DNA of 54,013 bases from Streptomyces sp. AW19M42 (GCA_000470535.1 CBRG010000082.1:1-54013); one strand, 5' to 3'; shown: positions 32,973-41,879, numbered from the stretch's first letter. Numbers and translations: made by a program. The notes: a model not told the origin generated them from the sequence alone.

Positions 32973-33557
32973 TCAGGCGCCGGGCGCGGCCGGGGCCCCG
33001 GTGACCGGGCCGTCGTGCAGGACGCGCTGGAAGAGCCGGTGGTCGCGCCAGTCGCCGTCGATGTGCATATAGCGCGGGACCAGCGCGAACTGCTCGAAGC
33101 CGCACTTGGTGAGCACCCGCCGCGACGCCACGTTGTGCAGCAGCGTGCCCGCCTCGACCCGGTGCAGCCGCAGCTCGTCCCGGGCCAGGTCGCAGATGAG
33201 CCGCACCGCGGTGGTGGCCAGGCCGCGGCCCGCGTACTCGACGTCCACCCAGTAGCCGAGCGTGGCGCTGCGGAACGGGCCGAGCACGATGGCGTTGAGG
33301 TTGAACCCGCCGACCGCCCGGTCGTCCTCGTCGGCCAGCACCCAGGACATCGCGCGCCCCGCCTCGCGGTCGGCCAGTATTCCGGCCAGCCGCTCGCGCT
33401 GCCCCTGCTCGGTGTAGAAGGCGTCCGGCCGCCGGGGCTCCCACGGGCTCATGTACGTACGGCTGCGGGTCAGCGCCGCGGCGAGGGAGGCGGCGTCGGA
33501 CTCGGTGACGGGACGGAGCCGTATCTCCGGGTCGAGCCGGTGGATGTCATTGATCAT
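32973..33557 (-). CDS. GNAT acetyltransferase, RimJ/RimL type
   Basis: A 194-residue N-acetyltransferase. EIRLRPVTESDAASLAAAL opens the fold, LGYWVDVEYAGRGLATTAV is the acetyl-CoA-binding loop, and EAGTLLHNVASRRVLTKCGF is the RimJ/RimL C-terminal signature. The substrate may be a protein N-terminus or a small molecule; it cannot be assigned. ATG 33557 is used since the family starts there; the frame upstream to 33740 is antisense to the divergent DUF1772 gene. Confidence 0.88.
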   Translation of the reverse strand: MINDIHRLDPEIRLRPVTESDAASLAAALTRSRTYMSPWEPRRPDAFYTEQGQRERLAGILADREAGRAMSWVLADEDDRAVGGFNLNAIVLGPFRSATLGYWVDVEYAGRGLATTAVRLICDLARDELRLHRVEAGTLLHNVASRRVLTKCGFEQFALVPRYMHIDGDWRDHRLFQRVLHDGPVTGAPAAPGA

Positions 33558-33648
33558 CCCAGCACGGTAACCCGGGCCTGGACGCCCGCGTAGGGAGCTG
33601 CGCGCCTGAGCGATGGAGCGGCCACAGCCGCGCGACTTGACTGGAACC

Positions 33649-34218
33649 ATGGCAACCAGCCAGGCCCACCGGCCGAACCGCACCCTCCGTCGGCTCGTCC
33701 TCGGTGGCGCCGCCGTCACCACCGGACTCGTCGCGGGCACGTTCTACGTCTTCTCCTGCGCCGTCATGCCCGCGCTCGGCCGCAGCGACGACCGGACCCT
33801 CATCGAGGTCATGCGGAACATCAACGACGTCATAGGGAACCCGGTGTTCTTCGCCGCCTTCTTCGGCGCGCTGATCCTCACCGTGGTGGCCGCCTGGCAG
33901 CAGCGCCGCTCCCCCGGACCGCGCGGGTGGCTCTTCGCCGCGCTCGCCGTGTACGCCGTCGCCTTCCTGCTCACCTCGGGCGTCAACGTCCCGCTCAACG
34001 ACGAGCTCGCGCGGGCCGGCAGCCCGGCGCGCATCGCCGACCCGGCCGCCGTACGGGACCGGTTCGAGGACGCGTGGGCCGCCTGGAACGCCGTACGGGC
34101 GCTCTTGTGCACCGCGGCCATGGCCCTCCTGCTGCGGGCCTCGTACCTGACGCCGCGGCACCTTCCTCAGGTGTCGGCGTACTTGGCGTCGGACGCCGGG
34201 TCCAGGGCCAGCCGGTAG
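33649..34218 (+). CDS. DUF1772 (anthrone-oxygenase-like) membrane protein
   Basis: A 189-residue membrane protein of the DUF1772 family with four hydrophobic segments: VLGGAAVTTGLVAGTFYVFS, NPVFFAAFFGALILTVVAA, LFAALAVYAVAFLLTSG and ALLCTAAMALLLRASYL. The family pattern MPALGRSDDRTLIEVMRNIN and NVPLNDELA is present. Its role in bacteria is unknown. ATG 33649 has only GGA near it. The last 52 bases overlap the 3' end of the convergent nnaR gene. Confidence 0.8.
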   Translation: MATSQAHRPNRTLRRLVLGGAAVTTGLVAGTFYVFSCAVMPALGRSDDRTLIEVMRNINDVIGNPVFFAAFFGALILTVVAAWQQRRSPGPRGWLFAALAVYAVAFLLTSGVNVPLNDELARAGSPARIADPAAVRDRFEDAWAAWNAVRALLCTAAMALLLRASYLTPRHLPQVSAYLASDAGSRASR

Positions 34219-35309
34219 CCCCGCTTGACGACCGTCTGGACGATCCTGGGCACTCCGAGCGCGGTGCGCAGCCGGGCCATGGCCGTCTCCACCGCGTGCT
34301 CGTCCGTGCCGCTGCCCGGCAGCGCGCGCAGCAGGTCCGCGCGGGCCACCACCCAGCCCGGCCTGCGGGCGAGAGTGTGCAGCAGGGCCATCCCGGCGGG
34401 CGGCACCGGGCGCAGCTCGTCGTCGACCAGCACGGCGTGGCCCCGGATCTCGACCCGGTATCCGGCGACGGGCAACGTACGCGCGCGGGAAGGCAGTTCA
34501 CGGCAGAGGGCCTGGACGAGCGGGCCGAGCCGGAAGCGCTCCGGCTGGACGGTGTCGAGCCCGTGGGCCTGCAACGGCAGGGCGGTGACCGGTCCGACGC
34601 AGGCCGATACGACGTCGTCCCGCAGCGCGCCCAGGAGTTCGGGGAGCATGCCGCGCTCCTCCGCACGGCGCAGCAGCGAGGCCGCGGCGGGGGCGCTGGT
34701 GAAGGTGAGCGCCTCCAGGCCGCGGGTGGCGGTGAGGTCGAGGAGCCGGTCGAGCGGGGTGATGTCCTCGGGCGGCATCCAGCGGTAGACGGGGACGCCG
34801 ATGACCTCGGCGCCCGCCGCCCGCAGCGACTCGACGAAACCGGGGAGCGGTTCGCCGTGCAGCTGGAGGGCGATGCGGCGGCCCTCGACGCCCTCCGCGA
34901 GCAGCCGCTCCAGCACTTCCGCCATGGACTCGGAGGCGGGTGACCACGCCTCGGTCAGCCCGGCCGCCCGGACCGCGCCCTTGACCTTGGGGCCGCGTGC
35001 CAGCAGCTCGACGCCGCGCAGCCGGTCCAGCAACCGGTCCCCGATCCCCCAGCCGTCGGCCGCCTCGATCCAGCCTCGGAAGCCGATCGCGGTGGTGGCG
35101 ATGACCACGTCGGGGACGCTGTCGAGGAGCTCCTCCGTGGCGGCGAGGAGTTCGCTGTCGTCGGCGAGCGGCACGATCCGCAGGGCAGGGGCGTGCACCA
35201 CGGTGGCGCCGCGTCGCCGCAGCAGTGTGGCGAGTTCCTCCGCCCGGCGCGCGGCGGTGACGCCGACCGTGAAGCCCGCGAGGGGCCCGTGCTGTTCGTC
35301 GTCGTACAT
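34167..35309 (-). CDS. nnaR: Nitrate assimilation regulator (HemD-like/winged helix fusion)
   Basis: About 380 residues. Residues 10-255 match the uroporphyrinogen-III synthase (HemD) fold (TVGVTAARRAEELATLLRRR, TSAPAAASLLRRAEE, CVGPVTALPL). Residues about 285-370 are an OmpR/PhoB-type winged helix (VLVDDELRPVPPAGMALLHT, RLRTALGVPRIVQTVVKRGY). This fusion next to narK is NnaR of S. coelicolor, an activator of nitrate and nitrite assimilation genes. The HemD part is thought to be a sensor rather than an enzyme. ATG 35309 lacks a clear ribosome site. A GlnR-like box lies 89-104 bases upstream. Confidence 0.85.
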   Translation of the reverse strand: MYDDEQHGPLAGFTVGVTAARRAEELATLLRRRGATVVHAPALRIVPLADDSELLAATEELLDSVPDVVIATTAIGFRGWIEAADGWGIGDRLLDRLRGVELLARGPKVKGAVRAAGLTEAWSPASESMAEVLERLLAEGVEGRRIALQLHGEPLPGFVESLRAAGAEVIGVPVYRWMPPEDITPLDRLLDLTATRGLEALTFTSAPAAASLLRRAEERGMLPELLGALRDDVVSACVGPVTALPLQAHGLDTVQPERFRLGPLVQALCRELPSRARTLPVAGYRVEIRGHAVLVDDELRPVPPAGMALLHTLARRPGWVVARADLLRALPGSGTDEHAVETAMARLRTALGVPRIVQTVVKRGYRLALDPASDAKYADT

Positions 35310-35397
35310 ATGGTCTACCCGGCTCTCGTCCCGCTGCTGCTCGATGGTGCGGAGGACCGAGACTGTCAACGCCGCGTGACAGGCTCGGTTCACCCGT

Positions 35398-35413
35398 ATT
35401 TCCCGCCCGTTAC
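35398..35413 (-). promoter_or_regulatory. GlnR-like box upstream of nnaR
   Basis: Minus strand GTAAC, six bases, GAAAT (35413-35398) fits the GlnR consensus gTnAC-n6-GaAAc at nine of ten positions or better. It is placed just upstream of nnaR, a nitrogen-control gene. Confidence 0.4.
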
Positions 35414-35454
35414 GTCACCGGGCCCCGCTCCCTGATCCAGCCTGATCCAAACGA

Positions 35455-35470
35455 ACGGCCCCTGGGCCGT
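35455..35470 (-). terminator. Small hairpin after narK
   Basis: ACGGCC (35455-35460) pairs with GGCCGT (35465-35470) with a 4-base loop, two bases past the narK stop, followed on the minus strand by TCGTTT. Short but well placed. Confidence 0.45.
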
Positions 35471-35472
35471 CA

Positions 35473-36804
35473 TCACACCTCGGCATAGCTGAGCTGCTGC
35501 TTCACCGGCACCGGAGCCGTGCGGCGAAGGTATACCGCCCAGGTGAGTACGGCACACACCCCGTAGAAGGCCAGGAAGGACCAGAAGGCGGCCGTCCCGG
35601 TGCCCGCGTTCTGGAAGGACTGCCGGAAGGCCAGGTTGATGCCGAGCCCGCCGAGCGCGCCGACCGCGCCGATGAGCCCCATGGCCGCACCGGACAGCCG
35701 CCGCCCGTGAGCCGCGGCCGCCTCGCCGCGCAGGCCCCGCGCGATCGCCTTGGCGTGGAAGATGCCCGGGATCATCTTGTACGTCGATCCGTTGCCGAGG
35801 CCGCTCAGTACGAAGAGCCCGGTGAAACCGGTCAGGAAGACGGTGAGCGACTCGATGCCGGAGGCGTACACGACGACCCCGGTCGCGGCGGCCATCGCCA
35901 CGAAGTTCCCCAGGGTGATGCGGGCGCCGCCGTACCGGTCGGCCAGCCGGCCGCCGACCGGCCGGATCAATGAGCCCAGCAGCGGACCGATGAAGGTGAG
36001 GGAGGCGGCCTCCAGCGGGGTGCGGCCGAACTGGGTCTGGAGCACCAGGCCGAAGGCGAAGCCGTAGCCGATGAAGGAGCCGAAGGTGCCGATGTAGAGC
36101 ACCGCCATGATCCAGGTGTGCGGGTCGCGGACGGCGCCCCCGGCGGCCCCGGTGTCGTTCTGCACGGGCGCCAGATTGTCCATGAAGTACGCGGCGCACA
36201 GCGCGGCGACGACGATCAGCGGGATGTACGCGCCGAGCACGATCCGCGGATGCGCGGCACCCGCCGTCCCGATCACCAGCAGCCCGGCGAGCTGCACGAC
36301 GGGCACCCCGACGTTGCCGCCGCCCGCGTTGAGCCCGAGCGCCCAGCCCTTCTCGCGCAGCGGGAAGAAGGCGTTGATGTTCGTCATCGAGGAGGCGAAG
36401 TTGCCGCCGCCGATGCCGGTCAGCGCGGCCACCACCAGGAACGTGGTGTACGAGGTCCCCGGCTCCATCACCACATAGGCGGCGACGGTCGGCACCAGCA
36501 GGGTGAACGCGCTGAACACGGTCCAGTTCCGGCCGCCGAACCGGGCCACCGCGAAGGTGTACGGCACCCGCACGACCGCGCCCACCAGGGTCGCGGTCGA
36601 GATCAGGAAGAACTTCCCGGCCGGGTCCACCCCGTACTCCGGTCCCATGAACAGGACCATCACCGACCACAGGGTCCAGATCGAGAAGCCGATGTGCTCG
36701 GAGAGGACGGAGAACCACAGATTCCGGCGGGCGATCCGCTCGCCCCGCTCCCGCCAGAACGTCTCGTCCTCCGGTTCCCACTGCTCGATCCAACGGCCAG
36801 CCAT
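35473..36804 (-). CDS. narK: Nitrate/nitrite MFS transporter
   Basis: A 443-residue, 12-helix transporter of the nitrate-nitrite porter family. The nitrate signature GGGNFASSMTNINAFFP is clear, and GWALGLNAGGGNVGVPVVQ is its second-half relative. Conserved Arg residues occur in the helices (VVRVPYTF, LIRPVGGRLADRYGG). It imports nitrate or exports nitrite. ATG 36804 has GGAGG six bases upstream; GTG 36807 overlaps it. It lies directly before nnaR on the same strand, and a GlnR-like motif lies 71-86 bases upstream of the start. Confidence 0.92.
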   Translation of the reverse strand: MAGRWIEQWEPEDETFWRERGERIARRNLWFSVLSEHIGFSIWTLWSVMVLFMGPEYGVDPAGKFFLISTATLVGAVVRVPYTFAVARFGGRNWTVFSAFTLLVPTVAAYVVMEPGTSYTTFLVVAALTGIGGGNFASSMTNINAFFPLREKGWALGLNAGGGNVGVPVVQLAGLLVIGTAGAAHPRIVLGAYIPLIVVAALCAAYFMDNLAPVQNDTGAAGGAVRDPHTWIMAVLYIGTFGSFIGYGFAFGLVLQTQFGRTPLEAASLTFIGPLLGSLIRPVGGRLADRYGGARITLGNFVAMAAATGVVVYASGIESLTVFLTGFTGLFVLSGLGNGSTYKMIPGIFHAKAIARGLRGEAAAAHGRRLSGAAMGLIGAVGALGGLGINLAFRQSFQNAGTGTAAFWSFLAFYGVCAVLTWAVYLRRTAPVPVKQQLSYAEV

Positions 36805-36874
36805 CACGCGCCTCCACGGGTCGGGGTGTCGCCCCCGAACCTAGGGAGCGCGCGTTTCGGCGTGGTGCCGTGAG

Positions 36875-36890
36875 GTGACCGGTGCGCAAC
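36875..36890 (+). promoter_or_regulatory. GlnR-like motif upstream of narK
   Basis: GTGAC, six bases, GCAAC (36875-36890) fits gTnAC-n6-GaAAc except one base. It lies 71-86 bases before the narK start, a usual position for an activator site. Confidence 0.35.
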
Positions 36891-36896
36891 CTTGCT

Positions 36897-36924
36897 CTCA
36901 CCGGGGCGCGGGCGCCCCGGTGAG
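36897..36924 (-). terminator. Terminator of the mat/acyltransferase operon
   Basis: CTCACCGGGGCGC (36897-36909) pairs with GCGCCCCGGTGAG (36912-36924) over 13 bp. It starts three bases after the leftward acyltransferase stop and separates that operon from narK. Confidence 0.7.
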
Positions 36925-36927
36925 GAG

Positions 36928-38301
36928 TCACCGGCCGCGCCGCCCGGGGGGCCCGGCCGGTTCCGGCGTGCCCCGTCCTGCGGCCCGCTCCCCGAACCGC
37001 TTCGGCGCGCCGTTGGGCCAGAGCCGGGGCCGCCGCTTCGCCGCCACGTCCTCGACCCAGCCGACCGCGACGATCATCACCCCGAGCAGCGGCCAGATCA
37101 GGATCAGCATCAGCACGTTGTACGAGGCGTCGATGTACGTACCGAGGTGGTCACCGACCCACGGGACGTTCCACAGCTGGTCGATGATCGGCATCGTCGC
37201 CATGAACAGCAGGTTGTGCCAGAGGTAGATCGTCACGGCCCGGTTGTTGGCCAGGGTGACCGGGCTGTCCCAGTCGGCCAGCCGGCCGGGCAGCCGCTTC
37301 CACGAGGGCGCGTACTGGAGCAGGATCGCGCAGAAGCCGAGTGACCAGGTGGCCTGGGCGAGCGGGATCTCGTCGAGGTTCCAGCCCTCCTCCGTGAGGT
37401 GTCCGGACGCCCACCAGAGGCCGAAGGCCATGATGAGCGCGGCCGAGGAGACCGAGAGGTAGCGCGGGACCCTGCGCAGCAGCCCGTCGTTGTGGGCGAA
37501 GCCCAGGATCCAGCAGGCGCCGAAGGTACCGAAGTCGACGAGCGCCTCGCCGGTCGCCCCGTCCACGGTCACCAGGCCGGTGCCGATGACGGCGGTCAGG
37601 CCGATCGGCGCGAGCATCGTCACCCAGGGCAGCCTGCGGAACGCCTTCAGGAGCAGCGGTGAGGCCAGCACGAACCACAGGTAGGCGCGGATGTACCAGA
37701 GCGGGCCCACCGCCTGCTCGGCCCACGACTGCTCAAGGAACCCGCTCTCTGAGCCGCTCTCCCAGGGGAACGGCGGAGAGCCGACCGGCAGGATGTAGCA
37801 GCCCAGCTTCAGGAACCACCAGATGCCCTCGTCCCGCACCGGTTTGAGGCCCATCACGAACATCATCGGTACGACGAGTGCGGCGAACGCCCACATCGGC
37901 GGCAGCAGTCTGCGCAGCCGCCCGCGGACGACGCTCCAGGCGGGCCGGGCCAGCGACCGGGCCATCAGGGAGCCGGCCAACGCGAACATCACGCCCATGG
38001 ACGGGAAGAGGATGGTCAGCCAGGCCCAGCCGAAGAGGTGGAAGACGACGACGCGGACGAGCGCGACGGCCCGGAGCAGGTCGAGGTAGCGGTCACGGCC
38101 GCCCGCCTTCGCCGCACCGGCCACCGGCTCCGTCGCCCGCTCCTTCGCATCGGCCTCCGGCGGCAGCGCGTACCGGACGTCGGCGGGCGGGTGCTGCCCC
38201 TGTCCGGCGGGCTGGTACGGCGCCCGCACCGGGAACGGCACCGTGTGCGGCTCCCCGGGCGGCTGTTGCGGGTACGCCGGCGGGTGGCTCGGGTGGGTCA
38301 T
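36928..38301 (-). CDS. Acyltransferase family 3 membrane protein
   Basis: A 457-residue membrane protein. After a Pro/Gln-rich cytoplasmic N-terminus (1-75), the acyltransferase-3 domain begins RDRYLDLLRAVALVRVVVFHLFG, with the RxxxxxR-type arginine and the conserved His. About ten hydrophobic segments follow (GPLWYIRAYLWFVLASPLLL, VTIYLWHNLLFMATMP). Such proteins O-acylate cell-surface polysaccharides or lipids. ATG 38301 overlaps the matB stop by ATGA, so it is translationally coupled to the polysaccharide synthase and may modify its product (inference). Confidence 0.85.
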   Translation of the reverse strand: MTHPSHPPAYPQQPPGEPHTVPFPVRAPYQPAGQGQHPPADVRYALPPEADAKERATEPVAGAAKAGGRDRYLDLLRAVALVRVVVFHLFGWAWLTILFPSMGVMFALAGSLMARSLARPAWSVVRGRLRRLLPPMWAFAALVVPMMFVMGLKPVRDEGIWWFLKLGCYILPVGSPPFPWESGSESGFLEQSWAEQAVGPLWYIRAYLWFVLASPLLLKAFRRLPWVTMLAPIGLTAVIGTGLVTVDGATGEALVDFGTFGACWILGFAHNDGLLRRVPRYLSVSSAALIMAFGLWWASGHLTEEGWNLDEIPLAQATWSLGFCAILLQYAPSWKRLPGRLADWDSPVTLANNRAVTIYLWHNLLFMATMPIIDQLWNVPWVGDHLGTYIDASYNVLMLILIWPLLGVMIVAVGWVEDVAAKRRPRLWPNGAPKRFGERAAGRGTPEPAGPPGRRGR

Positions 38302-40493
38302 GCGACGGGCCTCCGGTCGTTGCTGCTGCCGCGCCGCTGACCGGTCATCGCGCCGGGCGCCTCCACGACGCCGGTGCGGCGCAGCTTCTGCCAGCGCAGC
38401 CGGCCGCCGGTGAGAGCGGTGATCCAGGACTGGAGCAGCACCACGTACATGAGCTGCCGGTAGAGGATCTGCTGGAGGGGCAGCGAGATCAGATGCGTCA
38501 TGCGTTCCCGGTCGAGCCGGAAGGCGTACGCGGCGCAGACCGCCTGCACCGCGAGGACGCCGAGCCAGGCGACGATCGTCTTCTGGGTGGGGCCGAAGAC
38601 GATTCCGTACAGCAGGAAGACGTCGATGAGGGGGGCGAGCAGCGGGGCGACGACCATGAACAGGGCGACGAACGGCAGCCCGACGCGGCCGAAGCGGCCG
38701 GAGGGGCCGCGCTCGATCACCGCGCGGCGGTGCTTCCAGATGGCCTGCATCGTGCCGTACGACCACCGGTAGCGCTGCGACCAGAGCTGCTGCACGGTCT
38801 CCGGCGCCTCGGTCCAGGCGCGGGCGTTCTCCGCGTACACGACGCGCCAGCCGTCCCGGTGGAGGGCCATCGTGACGTCGGTGTCCTCCGCGAGGGTGTC
38901 CTCGCTCATGCCGCCAATCCGGTCCAGCGCGCCCCGGCGGAACGCCCCGACCGCGCCGGGGATGGTGGGCATGCAGCGCAGCAGGTCGTACATCCTGCGG
39001 TCGAGGTTGAAGCCCATCACGTACTCGATGTGCTGCCAGGCCCCGATCATCGAGTCCCGGTTGCCGACCTTGGCGTTGCCCGCGACGGCCCCGACCCGCG
39101 GGTCCGCGAAGGGCTGTACGAGCTCGCGGACGGTGGACGGCTCGAAGACGGTGTCCCCGTCCATCATCACGATGATGTCGTGGCGGGCGTGCGCGATGCC
39201 GTTGTTGAGGGCTGCGGGCTTGCCCGCGTTGCGCTGGCGCACCACCCTCACGTTCGGCAGCCACATCGCCTCGACGATGTCAGCGGTGCCGTCCGTGGAA
39301 CCGTCGTCGATCACGATGACTTCGACCGGATAGTCACTTGCCACCAGGGAGCGCACCGTGTTGGCGATGCACTCGCGTTCGTTGTACGCGGGCACCAGGA
39401 CGGTCACCGGGCGGGTCACCGGTTCGCCCCAGCTGAAGCCCCGTTTGCGGACCCGGCGCGCGTGCGCGAAGGAGAGCAGCAGCATCAGCACGAAGCGGGA
39501 GATGACCAGCACCCCGATGACGGCGAGACCGGCCACCATCACATCGGTGATGTGATCGCAGACGCCGACGGCGTGGACGAACGCCTTGCCCTTCCACAGC
39601 GCGAGACCCGTGACGGGAGTGTGCGCGCTGGAGGCGCCGAGGGCGGCGGTGAGGTTGGTGAACTCGTAGCCCTCGGCCTGCATCCCGGGCAGAAAGCGGT
39701 CGAGCGCGGCCACGGTCTGGGAGCGGTCGCCGCCCGAGTCGTGCATCAGGACGATGGCGCCCTTGCCGTGCTTCGGGGTGGCGTTCTCGATGATGGTGCG
39801 GACGCCGGGGCGCTTCCAGTCCTCGCTGTCGGTGTTGTTGACGACGGTGAGGTAGCCGCGGCTGCCTATGTACTGGGTGACCGGCCAGGACTTGTCGTCC
39901 ATGGCGTCGGCGAACGAGGAGTACGGCGGCCGGAACAGCGAGCTGCGGATTCCGGCCGCGCCCGCCAGCACCAGCTGGTTCTGCGAGAGCTCCCAGTCGA
40001 TGCGGGTGTGCGACTGGTAGGAGAGGTCGGGGTGGTTGAAGGTGTGCAGCCCGACCTCGTGCCCCTCGTCGACCATGCGTTTCACCAGCCCGGGGTAGCG
40101 CGAGGCCATGGTGCCGGTGACGAAGAAGACGGCGTGCGCGTGGTGCTCCTTGAGCTTGTCGAGCACGCGCGGGGTCCACTCCGGGTCCGGGCCGTCGTCG
40201 AAGGTCAGCACGATGCGGTGATCGGGAATGGGCAGGGACTTGGCCGGTTCGCTCGCGCTGCGCGCGTCGATGACGGGCCCGCCTTCGAGGACCTGCTCGG
40301 GCACCGTGTCGGTCGGCGCCGGTGGCTGGATCCGGTGGTCGGCAAGGATTTCGCTGTGCACGTAGCCGCGCAGCATCAGCATGGCGAGCAGGGCGACGAG
40401 GAGCAGGAACGGCAGCGAAAAGCGCATGGGGAGCCTGCGCCGACGGGTCTGCTTCCTGCGGTTGTGCCTGCCCCGCGTGACGGGGGTGGTCAT
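38298..40493 (-). CDS. matB: Bifunctional polysaccharide deacetylase/glycosyltransferase 2
   Basis: A 731-residue membrane protein. After an N-terminal helix (23-43), residues about 85-290 form an extracellular NodB-type deacetylase: TFDDGPDPEWTP, HTFNHPDLS and FRPPYSS. A helix leads to a cytoplasmic family 2 glycosyltransferase (VLVPAYNERECI, IDDGSTDG, MMDGDTVF, EDTDV, QRYRW), then several C-terminal helices. The QxxRW motif marks a processive synthase. The locus corresponds to matAB of Streptomyces, needed for poly-beta-1,6-GlcNAc synthesis and hyphal aggregation into pellets. Which letter belongs to which gene is from memory. ATG 40493 directly follows the matA stop. Confidence 0.88.
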   Translation of the reverse strand: MTTPVTRGRHNRRKQTRRRRLPMRFSLPFLLLVALLAMLMLRGYVHSEILADHRIQPPAPTDTVPEQVLEGGPVIDARSASEPAKSLPIPDHRIVLTFDDGPDPEWTPRVLDKLKEHHAHAVFFVTGTMASRYPGLVKRMVDEGHEVGLHTFNHPDLSYQSHTRIDWELSQNQLVLAGAAGIRSSLFRPPYSSFADAMDDKSWPVTQYIGSRGYLTVVNNTDSEDWKRPGVRTIIENATPKHGKGAIVLMHDSGGDRSQTVAALDRFLPGMQAEGYEFTNLTAALGASSAHTPVTGLALWKGKAFVHAVGVCDHITDVMVAGLAVIGVLVISRFVLMLLLSFAHARRVRKRGFSWGEPVTRPVTVLVPAYNERECIANTVRSLVASDYPVEVIVIDDGSTDGTADIVEAMWLPNVRVVRQRNAGKPAALNNGIAHARHDIIVMMDGDTVFEPSTVRELVQPFADPRVGAVAGNAKVGNRDSMIGAWQHIEYVMGFNLDRRMYDLLRCMPTIPGAVGAFRRGALDRIGGMSEDTLAEDTDVTMALHRDGWRVVYAENARAWTEAPETVQQLWSQRYRWSYGTMQAIWKHRRAVIERGPSGRFGRVGLPFVALFMVVAPLLAPLIDVFLLYGIVFGPTQKTIVAWLGVLAVQAVCAAYAFRLDRERMTHLISLPLQQILYRQLMYVVLLQSWITALTGGRLRWQKLRRTGVVEAPGAMTGQRRGSSNDRRPVA

Positions 40494-41198
40494 TTACTTG
40501 GCGCCTTCTTGCTCTTCCACAGGAGGGTCAGAGGACTCGGCGGGGGGCGGTGTCGTGGTGCTCGACGGCTCCGTCTCCGGCTCTGCGGGAGGCGTCCCGG
40601 TGTCGACGGGCGGCACGGAGGCCGTGGAGCCGGCGGACGACGCGGTGCCACCGCCGGCGGGGGCCTGCGACCGGTTCCCGGCCGGTACGACGGCGGCGGG
40701 TGCGGAGGAGCCGCTGCCGGGGACCGGGGAGCCGGCCGCGGCGGAGCTGCCCGGCACGACGGGAGCGCTACTTTCGGCCACGGGCGCGGACGGCGAGGAG
40801 CCGGCCGTCGCGCCGGGCGTCGCGGAGGCGTCCGCGCTCCCGTCCGGCGCGGGCGGCACCTGGACCTCGTCCGCGTTCTGGTGCTCCTCCTGGCCGGAGA
40901 GCGGCAGGAACGGCGCACTGGAGTTGCCGCCGAGGACGGTGCCGACGAGCGTCACCGCGAAGCAGACGCAGACCGCTGCGATCACCCAGCCGAACCGCCG
41001 GAACGTCTTGCTCCGGCGTCCGCTCTCGTCGACGAAGACGGGTCCGTCGGAGCCCTCCGGAGCGCCGGGTTCCGGAAGCAGCTCGGAGAGCTGGCGTCCC
41101 AGACCGTCAAGTTGGATGGTGACTTCGTTCGGCTCGTGTGTGTGCCCCGCATGGGCACCTTCACGCCAAGTTTCCACTGTTGTACGCACTTCCCCCAC
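40494..41198 (-). CDS. matA: Mat locus membrane protein with Pro/Ser-rich extracellular region
   Basis: About 234 residues. The cytoplasmic N-terminus (1-68) is charged; one membrane helix (about 69-90, FGWVIAAVCVCFAVTLVGTVLGG) leads to a long extracellular region rich in Ser, Pro, Ala, Gly and Thr, without a fold. Position directly before the synthase/deacetylase gene, whose ATG follows its stop without a gap, identifies it as the partner gene of the mat locus. It may scaffold or export the polymer. The start is uncertain: GTG 41198 lacks a ribosome site, and GTG 41189 has GGGGGAA too close. Confidence 0.75.
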   Translation of the reverse strand: MGEVRTTVETWREGAHAGHTHEPNEVTIQLDGLGRQLSELLPEPGAPEGSDGPVFVDESGRRSKTFRRFGWVIAAVCVCFAVTLVGTVLGGNSSAPFLPLSGQEEHQNADEVQVPPAPDGSADASATPGATAGSSPSAPVAESSAPVVPGSSAAAGSPVPGSGSSAPAAVVPAGNRSQAPAGGGTASSAGSTASVPPVDTGTPPAEPETEPSSTTTPPPAESSDPPVEEQEGAK

Positions 41199-41442
41199 TC
41201 AAGATCGGGTGCGCGCAACTGACCGGTTATGTGCCGCCGGACCGGGCCCCCACCCTGTCCACGCGCCCCCTACCACAGTGCACCCGGACGATGAATGTAG
41301 CGCACGCCGAGGACGCCTCGACCCTACTGTCCGGTGTTGTTCATCATGAGTGGTACATCCGTTCCACCTCGCACGCCCCCGCACGCCGGGACGCACGCCC
41401 CCGCGCGCCGGTCATAGCCTGCGGGCCTTTCGGCAGACAAAA

Positions 41443-41481
41443 AACGAGGACCCCGTTGCCGGTGGCAACGGGGTCCTCGTT
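41443..41481 (-). terminator. Rho-independent terminator of tmRNA
   Basis: AACGAGGACCCCGTTGCC (41443-41460) pairs over 18 bp with 41464-41481, loop of three. On the minus strand it is followed by six T (41444-41439). A classical intrinsic terminator 14 bases past the mature tmRNA end. Confidence 0.9.
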
Positions 41482-41494
41482 CACATGGGAATTG

Positions 41495-41879
41495 TGGAGA
41501 TGGCGGGAATCGAACCCGCGTCCAACGGTGCGGAATCAGGGCTTCTCCGAGTGCAGTTCGCTGCGCTTTTCTCGGCCCCGGAGGTCACGCGAACAAGCCT
41601 CCGACAGGCCCAGTCACTGTTTGATTTCCTTCTAGGCCCCGTGACCGGGCCTAGAAGTTTAGATCCCTTAATGATGCCAGGATCCGGGTCGGGACCACCC
41701 CCGGGCTGACACTCCGCAGAGTCTTCGCTTAGCTGCTAATTAGGCAGCGAGGGCGAAGGCGGAGGAATCGCGCTTGGAATTGGCGATTATTGGTTGCGAC
41801 ATATGGTTAACGAGATCATTGCCGCTTCCTCGACTCGCTTCCCCTGCTTCGACATCCGCTGTCGAAACCGATCATCCCC
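41495..41879 (-). ncRNA. ssrA: Transfer-messenger RNA
   Basis: About 385 nt. The 5' end GGGGATGATCGG pairs with the 3' CATCTCC acceptor strand, and the TCGATTCCCGCC T arm is next to it; discriminator A, no encoded CCA. The tag frame (41784-41740) reads ANSKRDSSAFALAA then TAA, ending in the ALAA degradation signal. Together with SmpB it frees stalled ribosomes and marks the peptide for proteolysis. It lies 121 bases downstream of smpB on the same strand. The tag is shorter than the SSQQAFALAA form I recall for other streptomycetes. Confidence 0.93.

Noticed and set aside
37878..41222. 1114-codon plus-strand open frame opposite matA and matB
   Set aside because: No domain or ribosome site; low stop density in GC-rich DNA explains it. 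The minus-strand genes carry complete catalytic motifs.
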